From Sphingomonas vulcanisoli (GTDB taxonomy: Bacteria > Pseudomonadota > Alphaproteobacteria > Sphingomonadales > Sphingomonadaceae): a DNA stretch of 64,000 nucleotides. The stretch covers positions 248,001-312,000 of the forward strand of contig NZ_JAAOZC010000003.1 in NCBI RefSeq assembly GCF_011761305.1. The letters are read 5' to 3'. This document shows positions 8,699-17,873 of this stretch, piece after piece. Below the pieces are notes generated by a model that saw nothing but the letters and a program-made list of their open reading frames with translations, was not told where the DNA came from and made no database searches. The translations under genes and the position numbers were made by a program. Position 1 is the first letter of the stretch, and each line of letters opens with the position of its first letter.

Positions 8699-10153
8699 TT
8701 AGGCTGAGGCGCGGCGCAGGCGGCGGCGGACGATCGCCTCGCCGTGCAGATAATAAGGATGGCGGGTGAGCGCAGCGGCGAGCAGCCAGCAGATGATGCT
8801 CGACAGGATCGCCAGCGCATAGCGGCCTATCGAGAGCTCGTTCGGCCAGGCCCAATGCCGCATCAGCAGGAAGGGCGGCACGGCGGCGGCGATCGTCAGC
8901 ACGCCGTTCCACGCATAGAGGCCCACCCAGCGATCGATCCGCAAAGCCCCCAACCGCTGCATCACCGCCAGATAGAGCAACGCGGTGATCGCCGAATCCG
9001 CGACCTTGGCCCACAGCGCCTGGAACAGCCCGAAGTGGCTGCCGATGGTCATTAGGACGATCGCATAAAGCGCGTGCGCCAGTTCCAGCCAGGCGTTTTG
9101 CGTCAATTTGTCGTGGACGGTCAGCACCTCCATGCCGCCGGTGCGCGCGGCATCGATCGCGAAGACCAGGCACAGCCACGGCAGCACCTCCCCCGCGATT
9201 CCCCATTGCGGGCCATAGATCAGCCGCACGATGGGCTGCGCGAGCACCGCCATCCCCGCCGCCGCCGGCCAGCAGAGAAAGATCAGCCCACCGCACAATT
9301 CGCGGACTTCGTGATCCAGCGGGCTGCCCTCGTTCACGCGGCGATAGAAACTCGGCACCAGCGCGCGCGCGATCGAGGTCTGCAGCGTGCGCGATATCAT
9401 GTCGATCGTCGCGGTGGCGCGGTTGTAATAGCCGAGCGTCGCGATGCTGAGTTCGCGGCCGATGATCAAATCGGGCACGCGCATCGATCCGGTCTGGCCG
9501 AGCACGAGCAACAGGTTGCGGCTACCGAAGCTGCGGACCTCGGCCCAATGTTCAGCATGCCGCCCGGGCCGGATCCGGTAATGCCACGCCAGTGTCGGCA
9601 CCGCTACGATCAGCGACAGCAGGCCATAAGCCAATAATCCCGCGACCAGCGCATAGACGCCCCAATGCAGCCAGACCTGCGCGATGACCGAGACGATCGT
9701 CTGCGCGGCGGTCTTGCCGATCATCAGCCCCGAATAGGCGCGGAAACGGCCATCGCGCAGCCACAGCCCATCGAGCATGGATTCCGGCCCGCTCAGGGCC
9801 GGCATCAGGGCGACCAGGAATGTCACCCAGCCGACTGTGGTGCTGTGCGCGAACCATCCCGCGACTGGCGACAGCACCATGATGATCAGCGTCGCCGCAA
9901 TGCCCTGAAAGCTGGTCACGGCATAAGCGGTATTGAGCTTCGCGGTGCTGATCTCGCGTTCGCGCAGCACATAAGTGCTCATGCCGGTCTGCAGCAGCCA
10001 CTGGACCATGCCGTAAATGGTGATGCCGAAGGCGAAGGCGCCGAAATCGGTCGGCGACAGCAATCGACCGAGGATGACGGTCGATACCATCGAAACGAAG
10101 AGGTTCACAAAATTGCCACCCACGCTCCAGACGAGCGTGCGGGGCGCGCTCAT
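8699..10153 (-). CDS. Polysaccharide flippase / Wzx-type exporter (MOP superfamily)
   Basis: About 484 residues from ATG 10153; an in-frame GTG at 10180 would overlap the end of gatA, and neither start has a clear ribosome site. The protein is almost entirely hydrophobic with about 12-14 predicted membrane helices. The opening GGNFVNLFVSMVSTVILGRL and LSPTDFGAFAF are typical of the polysaccharide synthase/Wzx branch of the MOP superfamily, which flips lipid-linked oligosaccharides across the inner membrane. It follows gatA on the same strand and converges with the glycosyltransferase operon. The five genes together are a plausible small surface-glycan locus. The transported glycan is unknown. 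Confidence 0.88.
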   Translation of the reverse strand: MSAPRTLVWSVGGNFVNLFVSMVSTVILGRLLSPTDFGAFAFGITIYGMVQWLLQTGMSTYVLREREISTAKLNTAYAVTSFQGIAATLIIMVLSPVAGWFAHSTTVGWVTFLVALMPALSGPESMLDGLWLRDGRFRAYSGLMIGKTAAQTIVSVIAQVWLHWGVYALVAGLLAYGLLSLIVAVPTLAWHYRIRPGRHAEHWAEVRSFGSRNLLLVLGQTGSMRVPDLIIGRELSIATLGYYNRATATIDMISRTLQTSIARALVPSFYRRVNEGSPLDHEVRELCGGLIFLCWPAAAGMAVLAQPIVRLIYGPQWGIAGEVLPWLCLVFAIDAARTGGMEVLTVHDKLTQNAWLELAHALYAIVLMTIGSHFGLFQALWAKVADSAITALLYLAVMQRLGALRIDRWVGLYAWNGVLTIAAAVPPFLLMRHWAWPNELSIGRYALAILSSIICWLLAAALTRHPYYLHGEAIVRRRLRRASA

Positions 10154-10173
10154 CCGGGGTGCGTCGGCGCTTT

Positions 10174-11655
10174 TTACCACCAGGGATCGGGCCGCGCGGT
10201 GAAGCCCGCGCGCTGCTCGATCGCGAGACCCGCATCGAGCACGCCCTGTTCGTCGAGCGGCTTGCCGATGATCTGCAGGCCTAGCGGCAGGCCCTGCGCG
10301 TCGAGCCCCGCGGGCACCGACATGGCGGGCAGGCCGGCGAGGCTGGCGGGCACGGTGAACACGTCGTTCAAATACATCGCCAGCGGATCGTCGCTCTTCT
10401 CGCCCAATGCGAAGGCGGCGGAGGGCGCGGTCGGCGTCAGCAGCAGATCGACCGTCTCGAACGCCTGCTCGAAATCGCGGGCGATCAAAGCGCGGACCTT
10501 CTGCGCCTTGGTGTAATAAGCGTCATAGAAGCCCGCCGAGAGCACATAGGTGCCGATCATGATGCGGCGCTTGACCTCAGGCCCGAAGCCGTCGGCGCGG
10601 GTGGCGGCATACATGTCCTGCAGGTTCGCGCCCTCGGGCAGATCGCGCAGGCCGTAGCGTACGCCATCGTAGCGGGCGAGGTTCGACGAGGCCTCGGCGG
10701 GGGCGATGATATAATAGGTAGGCAGCGCGTAATGCGTGTGGGGGAGGGAGACCTCCACCACCTCGGCGCCCGCATCCTTGACCAGCGCGATGCCCCTTTC
10801 CCACAGAGCATCGATTTCCGCGGGCATATTATCGACCCGATATTCCTTGGGAATACCGATCGTCTTGCCCTTGAGACTGCCGTTGAGCGCCGCCTCCCAG
10901 GCGGGGACGGGCACGTCGAGAGAAGTGGCGTCCTTCCTGTCGAAGCCGCTCATCGCCTCCAGCAGGATCGCGCAATCGCGCACGTCCCTGGCCATTGGGC
11001 CGGCCTGATCGAGGCTGGAGGCGAACGCCACCACGCCCCAGCGCGAGCAGCGGCCATACGTGGGCTTGATCCCGCAAATGCCGGTGAAGGCGGCGGGCTG
11101 GCGGATCGATCCGCCAGTATCGGTGCCGGTCGCTGCGGGCACCATCCGCGCGGCGATGGCGGCGGACGATCCTCCCGATGATCCGCCGGGCGCCAGCGCC
11201 GCATTGCCGCCGTCGTTGCGCCGCCAAGGGCTCAGCACATTGCCGAAATAGCTCGTCTCGTTGGAAGAGCCCATCGCGAACTGATCCATGTTGAGCTTGC
11301 CGAGCATTCCGGCGCCGGCAAGGAACAGCCGCTCGGTGATGGTCGATTCATAGGTCGGCACGAAGCCTTCCAGGATATGGCTGGCGGCGGTGGTCTGCAC
11401 GCCTTCGGTGCAGAACAGATCCTTGATGCCGAGCGGCACGCCGGAAAGCGGGCGGACAGCGCCGCTCTCCCGCTCCTGATCGGCGGCGTCGGCGGCGGCG
11501 AGCGCATGTTCGGGCGTCTCGACGATGAAGGTGTTAAGCGCACGCCCGGCCTCGACCGCCGCGACGAACTCCTCCGCAATCTCGCGTGCGGTGAACTCGC
11601 CGTCGCGGAAGCCGTCGCGGATTTCGGCAACCGTCAGATCGGTGGCGTTGGTCAT
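10174..11655 (-). CDS. gatA: Asp-tRNA(Asn)/Glu-tRNA(Gln) amidotransferase subunit A
   Basis: 493 residues, full length. It carries the amidase signature: [12 protein letters not shown] with the catalytic Lys, then [17 protein letters not shown] containing the cis-Ser and nucleophile Ser, and [16 protein letters not shown]. GatA hydrolyses glutamine and passes the ammonia to GatB. It is preceded by gatC on the same strand, with a palindromic repeat between the two, and followed directly by the flippase. Its normal partner gatB lies beyond the polysaccharide cluster. Confidence 0.97.
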   Translation of the reverse strand: MTNATDLTVAEIRDGFRDGEFTAREIAEEFVAAVEAGRALNTFIVETPEHALAAADAADQERESGAVRPLSGVPLGIKDLFCTEGVQTTAASHILEGFVPTYESTITERLFLAGAGMLGKLNMDQFAMGSSNETSYFGNVLSPWRRNDGGNAALAPGGSSGGSSAAIAARMVPAATGTDTGGSIRQPAAFTGICGIKPTYGRCSRWGVVAFASSLDQAGPMARDVRDCAILLEAMSGFDRKDATSLDVPVPAWEAALNGSLKGKTIGIPKEYRVDNMPAEIDALWERGIALVKDAGAEVVEVSLPHTHYALPTYYIIAPAEASSNLARYDGVRYGLRDLPEGANLQDMYAATRADGFGPEVKRRIMIGTYVLSAGFYDAYYTKAQKVRALIARDFEQAFETVDLLLTPTAPSAAFALGEKSDDPLAMYLNDVFTVPASLAGLPAMSVPAGLDAQGLPLGLQIIGKPLDEQGVLDAGLAIEQRAGFTARPDPWW

Positions 11656-11685
11656 GCCACGGCTCCATTCGGGCCATCCAAAACG

Positions 11686-11776
11686 CCGTTCGGGCTGAGC
11701 CAGTCGAAGCCCTGTCCTCCTTCTGCGTGACGGCAGACAAAGAAAAACAGCCCTTCGACAAGCTCAGGGCGAACGG
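11686..11776. repeat. Palindromic intergenic repeat, family C variant
   Basis: The left arm CCGTTCGGGCTGAGCCAGTC then GAAGCCCTG and the right arm CAGCCCTTCGACAAGCTCAG then GGCGAACGG are inverted and nearly complementary. It sits between gatC and gatA. A close relative is at 20080-20168. Confidence 0.8.
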
Positions 11777-11794
11777 AGGAGAGGAAGGCAGTCA

Positions 11795-12082
11795 CTATTC
11801 GATCACCTTGGGCACGGTGAAGAAGCCGTGTTCGGCCTGGGGTGCGTTGGCCAGCACCTTGTCGCGGATGTCGCCATCGGTGATCTTGTCCTCGCGCAGG
11901 CGCAGCGTGTTGGGAATCACCGCGGTCATCGGCTCGATGCCGTCGGTATCTACCTCGCCAAGCTGTTCGACCCAGCCGAGGATATTGTTGAGCTCGGGCA
12001 CCAGCGCCGCCACTTCCTCTTCGGAAGCGGCAATGCGCGCGAGGCTAGCGATCTTGCGGACGATGGTGGCATCTACGGACAT
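11795..12082 (-). CDS. gatC: Asp-tRNA(Asn)/Glu-tRNA(Gln) amidotransferase subunit C
   Basis: 95 residues, normal for Gat[21 protein letters not shown] and [20 protein letters not shown] followed by EPM are the family hallmarks; the C-terminal [20 protein letters not shown] then [11 protein letters not shown] is the usual tail that wraps GatA. GatC is a small belt protein that stabilises the GatA-GatB complex. It begins the gatC-gatA transcript and diverges from the DUF3089 gene. Confidence 0.96.
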   Translation of the reverse strand: MSVDATIVRKIASLARIAASEEEVAALVPELNNILGWVEQLGEVDTDGIEPMTAVIPNTLRLREDKITDGDIRDKVLANAPQAEHGFFTVPKVIE

Positions 12083-12191
12083 CGCCGCGCGCTAGCATCG
12101 CCCCCCAAGGCCTTCAAGCGGCCATCACGGCGCGCGCCGCCGTTGGACGGGTCGGCCGTTGCGCGCTACGCACTTGCCGTGGCCGCAGCTT

Positions 12192-13331
12192 ATGCTGCAC
12201 TGCACAAAGGATGCTCCGCTGCTCGCCCGAAAGTTCCTTTATGTCATCGCCGCGCTGATTATGCTGACGCTTGCCGGAGGGATTGGCTGGAACCTGTTCC
12301 AGGATCAGATCATGCGCTGGACGTTCGTGCCGAGCGGCGCGTTCAAGGCGCCGGCGGGGCGGATCGATTATGCCAAGGCGGAAAGCTGGGCGGCGCGGCC
12401 GCACATGCCGAATGATCCCTCGCGCTGGGTGCCCGAGGGCTTCACGGCGACCCGCGATCCTCAGGTCTCGGTCTTCTTCGTCGCGCCGACCACCTATCTC
12501 AAGAAAGACCAATGGAACGGCCCGATCGACGATCGCGAAGCCAACGGGCGGTTGACGCTGTTCATCGGCAGCCAGGCGGGCGCGTTCAATGCGGTCGGCG
12601 AGGTGTGGGCGCCGCGCTACCGCCAGGCGACGGCGGGCGCGTTCCTCACCGATGAGAAGGCGGCCGGCCAGGCGCTGGATTTCGCTTATGGCGATGTCGA
12701 GCAGGCGTTCGACGCCTTCCTCGCGGCGATCCCGCCCGATCGGCCGATCATCCTCGCCGGGCACAGCCAGGGATCGCTGCACCTGATGACCCTGCTGGCG
12801 AGGCGGGTGGCGGGGACGCCGATCGCGCAGCGGATCGTCGCGGCCTATCTGATCGGTTGGCCGGTGTCGGTGACGGCGGATCTGCCGAAGCTCGGCCTGC
12901 CGGGTTGCTCCCGCGCTGCAGAGCCGGGCTGCATCCTCGCCTGGCAGAGCTTCGCCGAACCCGCCGATCCCGGCCTGATGCTAAAGGTCTATGACGCGAC
13001 CAACGGGCTAACCGGCAGCCCGCGCAAGGGCACGCCGATGCTGTGCGTCAATCCGCTGACCGGCGCGCCGAACAGTGCCGCGCCTGCCGCCGCCAACCTG
13101 GGCGCGCTGGTGCCGCGCGCGGGCATGAGCGGTGCGGACGTCGCCAAGGGCATCATCCCGGCGCGCTGCGATCCTCAGGGCATCCTGCTGATCGGCGATC
13201 CGCCGACCGGCTATGGCACGTACGTCCTGCCCGGGCAGAACTACCACATCTTCGATTATGCCCTGTTCTGGGCCAACATCCGCGCCGACGCCGAAGCGCG
13301 GACCATCGCCTTCCTCGTTGCGCGCAAATGA
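12192..13331 (+). CDS. DUF3089 domain alpha/beta-hydrolase-like protein
   Basis: 379 residues from ATG 12192; a TTG at 12159 is in frame but less likely. An N-terminal membrane anchor (about residues 8-30, [20 protein letters not shown]) precedes the DUF3089 domain. [16 protein letters not shown] contains the GHSQG nucleophile elbow of alpha/beta hydrolases, and [11 protein letters not shown] near the C-terminus is a family feature that may carry the catalytic His. It is probably a periplasm-facing esterase-like enzyme of unknown substrate. The stop overlaps the ruvX start as ATGA. Confidence 0.88.
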   Translation: MLHCTKDAPLLARKFLYVIAALIMLTLAGGIGWNLFQDQIMRWTFVPSGAFKAPAGRIDYAKAESWAARPHMPNDPSRWVPEGFTATRDPQVSVFFVAPTTYLKKDQWNGPIDDREANGRLTLFIGSQAGAFNAVGEVWAPRYRQATAGAFLTDEKAAGQALDFAYGDVEQAFDAFLAAIPPDRPIILAGHSQGSLHLMTLLARRVAGTPIAQRIVAAYLIGWPVSVTADLPKLGLPGCSRAAEPGCILAWQSFAEPADPGLMLKVYDATNGLTGSPRKGTPMLCVNPLTGAPNSAAPAAANLGALVPRAGMSGADVAKGIIPARCDPQGILLIGDPPTGYGTYVLPGQNYHIFDYALFWANIRADAEARTIAFLVARK

Positions 13332-13795
13332 TCACCGCGACCGGCGCCGATTTCGCTGCCGCACTGCCGGAAGGCGGGCGGCTGGCGGGGCTGGATGTCG
13401 GCACCAAGACGATCGGGGTGGCGTTCTGCGATGCCCGCTGGTCGATCGCCAGCCCGGCCGAGACGATCCGCCGCACCAAGTTCATGGCGGACAAGGCCGC
13501 GCTGGTTGCGCTGCTGACGCGCCAGCAGGTGAGGGGCCTCGTCATCGGCCTGCCGCTCAATCTCGATGCCAGCGATAGCCCGCGCACCCAATCGGTCCGC
13601 GCCTTCGCGCGCAACCTTGCCGACCTCGATCTGCCGATCCTGCTGTGGGACGAACGCTGGTCCACCGCCGCCGTCACACGGACCCTGATCGATGCCGACG
13701 CCAGCCGTGCCCGTCGCGCCGAACTCGTCGACAAACTCGCGGCAAGCTACATCCTGCAGGGCGCGATCGATGCGATGGTGGGGGGAATGCAGTGA
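13328..13795 (+). CDS. ruvX: RuvX/YqgF family putative pre-16S rRNA nuclease
   Basis: 155 residues; the ATG at 13328 overlaps the DUF3089 stop. The RNase H-like fold is visible: [17 protein letters not shown] has the first catalytic Asp, [16 protein letters not shown] the central strand, and [15 protein letters not shown] the DER motif, with a further acidic residue near the end. YqgF matures the 5' end of 16S rRNA in E. coli; the older name is Holliday junction resolvase-like. The length is normal and all acidic residues are present. Confidence 0.93.
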   Translation: MITATGADFAAALPEGGRLAGLDVGTKTIGVAFCDARWSIASPAETIRRTKFMADKAALVALLTRQQVRGLVIGLPLNLDASDSPRTQSVRAFARNLADLDLPILLWDERWSTAAVTRTLIDADASRARRAELVDKLAASYILQGAIDAMVGGMQ

Positions 13796-14484
13796 AGGCT
13801 TGGTGGCTGGCGGCGTTCGCGCTGCCGATGGCGGCGCTGGCGCAGGAGCCGCCTGCGGCAAGCCCCACGGACGAGATCGTCGTCACCGCGATCAAGGGCC
13901 AGTGGAGCCTCGAAGGCAAGCACATCCGTGCCGCGCAGGCGGCATTCCTCGCCGGACGGGAGCGTTACGCGCCGGGCAGCCGCATGTTCTTCCAGGTCTA
14001 TGCCAAGGGCGGCGCTTCGGCGGACGGACTGCGGCTGACGCTGCGCAATGGCGACGAAATTCGCGAGGTGCCGGTCGATGCCGAGATGCGCTTCGGCATC
14101 CCGCCGCTCGATAGCGATGATTGGCGCCTCACCGTCAACCGCACACCCGCGCAGATGGGCGTGAAGCTCTGGATCCTCTCGCCGGACAGCAGCGAGGCGG
14201 ATCGCAAGCTGGGTGACCTGCGGCTCTATTGCCGCGTCGGCTGGGCGCTGCTCAAGGATCGTTTCAACTTCATTCAGCGCGCCGGCTTCGAGGCGATCGG
14301 CGGCTGCGATTCGAGCCGGATCGGCCTTTACACCAGCGCCTCGCGCCCGCTCGCGTCCGCCGCCATCGTCGCCCCGGACGGCGCCTCCCGCCCGCTCGAT
14401 ATCCTCAAGGGCACCCGATACCGCATCCCAGTCGCCGACAAGACCCTGCCCGATACGGCGCGCGTGAAGCTGACCTATCGCTGA
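13792..14484 (+). CDS. Secreted protein of unknown function
   Basis: 230 residues from a GTG at 13792 that overlaps the ruvX stop as GTGA, with a G-rich ribosome site before it. The N-terminus [17 protein letters not shown] is a signal peptide. The mature start [12 protein letters not shown] resembles the DEIVVTA opening common in sphingomonad outer-membrane proteins, but no plug or barrel follows. Two cysteines (RLYCRVGW and IGGCDSS) could pair. I do not recognise a family. Operon position after ruvX suggests only shared expression. Confidence 0.75.
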   Translation: MKAWWLAAFALPMAALAQEPPAASPTDEIVVTAIKGQWSLEGKHIRAAQAAFLAGRERYAPGSRMFFQVYAKGGASADGLRLTLRNGDEIREVPVDAEMRFGIPPLDSDDWRLTVNRTPAQMGVKLWILSPDSSEADRKLGDLRLYCRVGWALLKDRFNFIQRAGFEAIGGCDSSRIGLYTSASRPLASAAIVAPDGASRPLDILKGTRYRIPVADKTLPDTARVKLTYR

Positions 14485-14595
14485 GGTTGCGGGGCGCTGG
14501 CGGCTATTGCGCGTGTTCCGACCGGCCAGGTTTTTAGGGAACGAGCGGCGCACTAGCGCGCTTCCAACCTCTGAGCTGATCGGCAATGGCTAAAA

Positions 14596-14613
14596 CATCG
14601 GATATTACCGATG
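14596..14613. promoter_or_regulatory. Upstream ArsR operator palindrome
   Basis: CATCGG-ATATTA-CCGATG is a perfect 6-bp inverted repeat with a 6-base AT spacer. A near-identical site with the same spacing lies 38 bases downstream at the arsR start. Paired sites of this size immediately upstream of an ArsR-family gene are best read as its binding sites, allowing a dimer on each. Confidence 0.75.
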
Positions 14614-14618
14614 CATCT

Positions 14619-14646
14619 TGCCGCTCGAATTTACATCGGTTATTAC
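14619..14646 (+). promoter_or_regulatory. Possible ars promoter between the operators
   Basis: TTGCCG (14619-14624) and TATTAC (14641-14646) are separated by 16 bases and could be -35 and -10 elements. The -10 would lie inside the downstream operator, so ArsR binding would block RNA polymerase. Transcription would then begin close to the arsR ATG at 14653, giving a leaderless or nearly leaderless mRNA, which fits the lack of a ribosome site there. The assignment is by eye. Confidence 0.4.
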
Positions 14647-14653
14647 CGATGTA
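14632..14653. promoter_or_regulatory. Downstream ArsR operator palindrome overlapping the arsR start
   Basis: TACATCGG-TTATTA-CCGATGTA is a perfect 8-bp inverted repeat with a 6-base spacer; its last base is the A of the arsR ATG. It matches the upstream site in half-site and spacer. Binding here would occlude both the likely -10 region and the translation start region. Confidence 0.8.
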
Positions 14654-14982
14654 TGGAAACCGATGCCGCACTTTCCGCTCTAGGCGCATTGGCGCACCCC
14701 ACACGGCTCGACGCCTTCCGCCTGCTCGTGCGGCACGAACCGGAGGGCTTGCCCACCGGTGCACTTGTCGAGGCTAGTGGCCTGACCCAAAGTACGTTTT
14801 CGACCCACCTCGCAGTCTTGGCAAAAGCTGGGCTCGTCCGGGCCGAGAAGCAAGGTCGCCACCAAATCCAGCGTGCCGAGATCGCCGTTCTCACCGCCCT
14901 TATGCTCTTCCTTGCCAAGGATTGCTGTGGCGGTCGCGCCGATCTGTGCGAGCCGCTTCTCGCTGAACTCACCTGCTGCTGA
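14653..14982 (+). CDS. arsR: ArsR-family arsenic-responsive repressor
   Basis: 109 residues from ATG 14653. A winged helix-turn-helix occupies about residues 5-80 (LSALGALAHPTRLDAFRLLV; LTQSTFSTHLAVLAKAGLV is the recognition region). The usual ELCVCDL metal box of E. coli ArsR is absent. Instead cysteines lie at 91, 92, 99, 108 and 109, resembling the C-terminal CC...C As(III) site described for Acidithiobacillus ferrooxidans ArsR. It should repress the arsR-arsC-aqpS-arsH unit through the two palindromes upstream and release on binding As(III) or Sb(III). An alternative upstream start would run through the operator and is unlikely. Confidence 0.93.
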   Translation: METDAALSALGALAHPTRLDAFRLLVRHEPEGLPTGALVEASGLTQSTFSTHLAVLAKAGLVRAEKQGRHQIQRAEIAVLTALMLFLAKDCCGGRADLCEPLLAELTCC

Positions 14983-14991
14983 GGACGTGCC

Positions 14992-15423
14992 GTGACCGAC
15001 ATCATCATCTATCACAACCCCGCCTGCGGCACGTCACGCAATGTCCTTGAGCTCATCCGCAACAGCGGCGTCGAGCCGCACGTCATCGAGTATCTGAAGA
15101 CGCCGCCAGCCCGCCCGCTGCTGATGCAGATGATCGGTCGCAGCGGTATGAAACCCCGTGACCTGCTGCGCGAGAAGGACACGCCTTACGCCGATCTAGG
15201 CCTAGGCGATGAAAGCCTTACCGACGACGCACTGATCGATGCGATGATGGCTCACCCCATCCTCATAAACCGACCGCTCGTGATTACGCCGCTAGGCGTG
15301 AAGCTATGCCGCCCGTCGGAGACCGTGCTGGATATACTGCCGGACGGCCAGCCCTGCGCCTTCGCCAAGGAGGATGGCGAACAGGTCGTCGATGAGTTCG
15401 GTCGCAGAGTAAACGGGACGTGA
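14992..15423 (+). CDS. arsC: Glutaredoxin-type arsenate reductase ArsC
   Basis: 143 residues from a GTG at 14992, preceded by GAGG. IIIYHNPACGTSRNVLELI contains the catalytic Cys12 in the family motif; Arg residues in INRPLVITP and KLCRPSETV correspond to the arginines that bind arsenate in E. coli ArsC. It reduces As(V) to As(III) using glutathione and glutaredoxin. It starts nine bases after the arsR stop and overlaps the next gene as GTGA. All key residues are present. Confidence 0.95.
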   Translation: MTDIIIYHNPACGTSRNVLELIRNSGVEPHVIEYLKTPPARPLLMQMIGRSGMKPRDLLREKDTPYADLGLGDESLTDDALIDAMMAHPILINRPLVITPLGVKLCRPSETVLDILPDGQPCAFAKEDGEQVVDEFGRRVNGT

Positions 15424-16088
15424 TCCGGCGGGCCATCCTCTCCGAAACGCTCGGCAGCCTCCTCCTTTTTGCGACCGTCATCGGATCAGGCATCATGGCC
15501 GAGCGACTGGCTGGCGGAAACGTCGCCATCGCGCTTCTCGGCAACACGCTTGCGACGGGCGCAATTCTCTTCGTGTTGATCACCATGCTGGGGCCGGTCT
15601 CGGGTGCGCATCTCAACCCTATCGTTTCTCTGGTCATGCGGTTGCGCGGGCATATCAGCACCACCGTGGCGATCGCCTATGTCGCGGCGCAGCTCTTCGG
15701 TGGCGTCCTCGGCGTCTGGCTTGCGCATCTCATGTTCGATGCGCCCGTGCTTCAGCTCGCGCACAAAGTGCGCACCGGCCCCGGTCAATGGACTGGCGAG
15801 GCCGTCGCCACGTTCGGCCTGATCCTGACGATCCTGGGGACCGCTAAAATGCGGCCCGAGCACATCCCAGCCAGCGTCGCGCTCTATATCACGGCTGCCT
15901 ATTGGTTCACCTCTTCGACCAGCTTCGCCAACCCCGCCATCACCATCGCGCGATCGCTGAGCGATAGCTTCGCCGGCATCGCGCCGTCGAGCGTGCCGGG
16001 CTTCGTCGTCGCGCAAATCGTCGGGGCGCTTGCCGCGCATGTCGTGGCCGGTTCGCTCTTTCCCGAACACAGAGCGAAAGCGATATGA
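15420..16088 (+). CDS. aqpS: Aquaporin-family channel of ars operon (AqpS-like)
   Basis: 222 residues from a GTG overlapping the arsC stop. It has six membrane helices and two re-entrant half-helices: GAHLNPIVS (NPI variant of the first NPA box) and FANPAIT (second NPA box). MIP channels encoded in ars operons, as in Sinorhizobium meliloti, let As(III) leave the cell down its gradient after ArsC makes it. No arsB or acr3 pump is seen nearby, which fits that scheme. The first box being NPI rather than NPA is shared by several MIP subfamilies. Its stop overlaps the arsH start as ATGA. Confidence 0.9.
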   Translation: MIRRAILSETLGSLLLFATVIGSGIMAERLAGGNVAIALLGNTLATGAILFVLITMLGPVSGAHLNPIVSLVMRLRGHISTTVAIAYVAAQLFGGVLGVWLAHLMFDAPVLQLAHKVRTGPGQWTGEAVATFGLILTILGTAKMRPEHIPASVALYITAAYWFTSSTSFANPAITIARSLSDSFAGIAPSSVPGFVVAQIVGALAAHVVAGSLFPEHRAKAI

Positions 16089-16828
16089 GCCGCCTCCGCG
16101 CCCTGTCCGATCCCGATCACCTCCCCGCATTGGACCGATCATTTGCGATCGACCGACCGGGGCTGGGCCTCGGGGCCGATCAGCCGCCGCCAAGGATCCT
16201 GCTGCTCTATGGCTCGCTCCGCGAGTGATCCTTTTCCCGCCTGTGCGTCGAAGAGGCGGCGCGGCTGCTCCAGCTATTCGGTGCCGTGACCCGCATTTTC
16301 GATCCAAGCGATCTGCCTTTGCCGGATCAGGCCGCCGGTGACGACCATCCGGTCATTCACGAATTGCGCGAGCTTTCGATGTGGTCGGAGGGCCAGGTCT
16401 GGTGCAGCCCTGAGCGCCACGGCCAGATTACCGGCGTGATGAAGACGCAGATTGATCACCTGCCGCTGTCGATGGGCGGCATGCGTCCCACGCAAGGCCG
16501 GACGCTCGCCGTCATGCAAGTGTCGGCAGGATCGCAGTCGTTCAATAGCGTGAACACGCTGCGCATTCTCGGCCGCTGGATGAGGATGTTCACGATCCCA
16601 AACCAATCGTCAGTCGCGATGGCCTATAAGGAATTCGGCGATGACGATCGTATGAAGCCTTCCGACTATTACGATCGGATCGTGGACGTGATGGAAGAGC
16701 TGGTTCGGTTCACGATCCTGATGCGGCCACATGCCAACCAACTTGTTGATCGCTATTCCGAGCGCAAAGCGGCCGGACGGAAGATCGTCTCCGAGGATCA
16801 CTCCGCAATTGCGATCGGTCGCAGCTAA
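16085..16828 (+). pseudogene. arsH: arsH with an in-frame stop codon (NADPH-dependent FMN reductase)
   Basis: From ATG 16085 the frame reads as ArsH but meets TGA at 16226-16228 (codon 48), exactly where family members have Arg in the FMN phosphate loop (YGSLRE-stop-SFSRL instead of GSLRERSFSRL). Downstream the same frame continues without shift to a normal C-terminus ([12 protein letters not shown] at 16828), with [16 protein letters not shown] and [12 protein letters not shown] intact. One C-to-T change (CGA to TGA) explains it. A product restarting at GTG 16286 would lack the flavin loop. ArsH oxidises methylated trivalent arsenicals and reduces quinones. This is either a recent nonsense mutation or a sequencing error. 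Confidence 0.85.
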
Positions 16829-16889
16829 CGCCGTCCCGCCATCCGCCGCGCTTGAGGTTCGGGTCCGGAACGGGTAGCAGGCGGCTTTA

Positions 16890-17873
16890 ATGCCTGCCGC
16901 CCCGCCTTCCTCTGAAGAGACGTTCGGCGCGCTGCTGTTTCCGCACAGGCATCTGCTCGGCATCGCCGGCCTTGGCCCGCATGAAATCCTCTTCCTGCTC
17001 GATGAGGCGGAGCAGTGGATCGCGCTCAATCGCGGCGCTGCCAAGCATGACAATCGCCTCGCCGGGCTTACCCAGATCAACGCCTTCTTCGAGAACAGCA
17101 CCCGCACGCTGCTGAGCTTCGAGATCGCGGGCAAAAGGCTGGGCATGGACGTGGTCAACATGCACGCCGCCACATCCAGCGTGAAGAAGGGCGAGACGCT
17201 GATTGATACCGCGATCACGCTCAATGCGATGCGGCCCGATGTGATCGTCATCCGCCACGAAGCCTCGGGCGCGGTGCAGCTGATCGCCGACAAGGTGGAT
17301 TGCCCCGTGCTCAACGCGGGTGACGGGCGGCACGAGCATCCAACGCAGGCCTTGCTCGATGCGCTCACCATCCGCCGCCGCAAGGGCCGGGTCGCGGGGC
17401 TTACGATCGCGATCTGCGGCGACGTGCTGCACAGCCGGGTGGCGCGATCGAACATCCTCGCGCTCGGTACGCTCGGCGCGGACGTCCGTGTCGTCGGCCC
17501 GCCGACATTGCTGCCGCCGCAGGTCGAGCGGATGGGCGTCACCGCCTTCACCGATTTCGATGCGGGCCTTGAGGGCGCGGACGTGGTGATGATGCTCCGC
17601 CTCCAGCGCGAGCGGATGGCCGGCGGCTTCGTGCCCTCCGAACGCGAATATCACGCGCTTTACGGCCTCACGCCCGAACGGCTGGCGCGCGCTGCGCCCG
17701 ATGCTCTGGTGATGCATCCCGGGCCGATGAACCGGGGGATCGAGATCGCCAGTTCGGTAGCCGACGATCTCAACCGATCGGCAATCCCCGAACAGGTGGA
17801 GATGGGCGTGGCGATGCGCATGGCCTGTCTCGATGTGCTGACGCGCGCGCGGCGCGGGGTGGCGGGCTGGTGA
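16890..17873 (+). CDS. pyrB: Aspartate carbamoyltransferase catalytic subunit
   Basis: 327 residues. [13 protein letters not shown] (STRT at 70-73) binds carbamoyl phosphate, [13 protein letters not shown] (about 148-160) and [11 protein letters not shown] near the C-terminus complete the active site. It makes carbamoyl-aspartate, the second step of pyrimidine synthesis. It overlaps pyrC' by four bases (GTGA), as in the Pseudomonas-type pyrB-pyrC' arrangement where an inactive dihydroorotase homologue is needed to form the dodecameric ATCase. No pyrI regulatory gene is present. No leader or hairpin could be identified in the 60-base gap before it. Confidence 0.96.
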   Translation: MPAAPPSSEETFGALLFPHRHLLGIAGLGPHEILFLLDEAEQWIALNRGAAKHDNRLAGLTQINAFFENSTRTLLSFEIAGKRLGMDVVNMHAATSSVKKGETLIDTAITLNAMRPDVIVIRHEASGAVQLIADKVDCPVLNAGDGRHEHPTQALLDALTIRRRKGRVAGLTIAICGDVLHSRVARSNILALGTLGADVRVVGPPTLLPPQVERMGVTAFTDFDAGLEGADVVMMLRLQRERMAGGFVPSEREYHALYGLTPERLARAAPDALVMHPGPMNRGIEIASSVADDLNRSAIPEQVEMGVAMRMACLDVLTRARRGVAGW

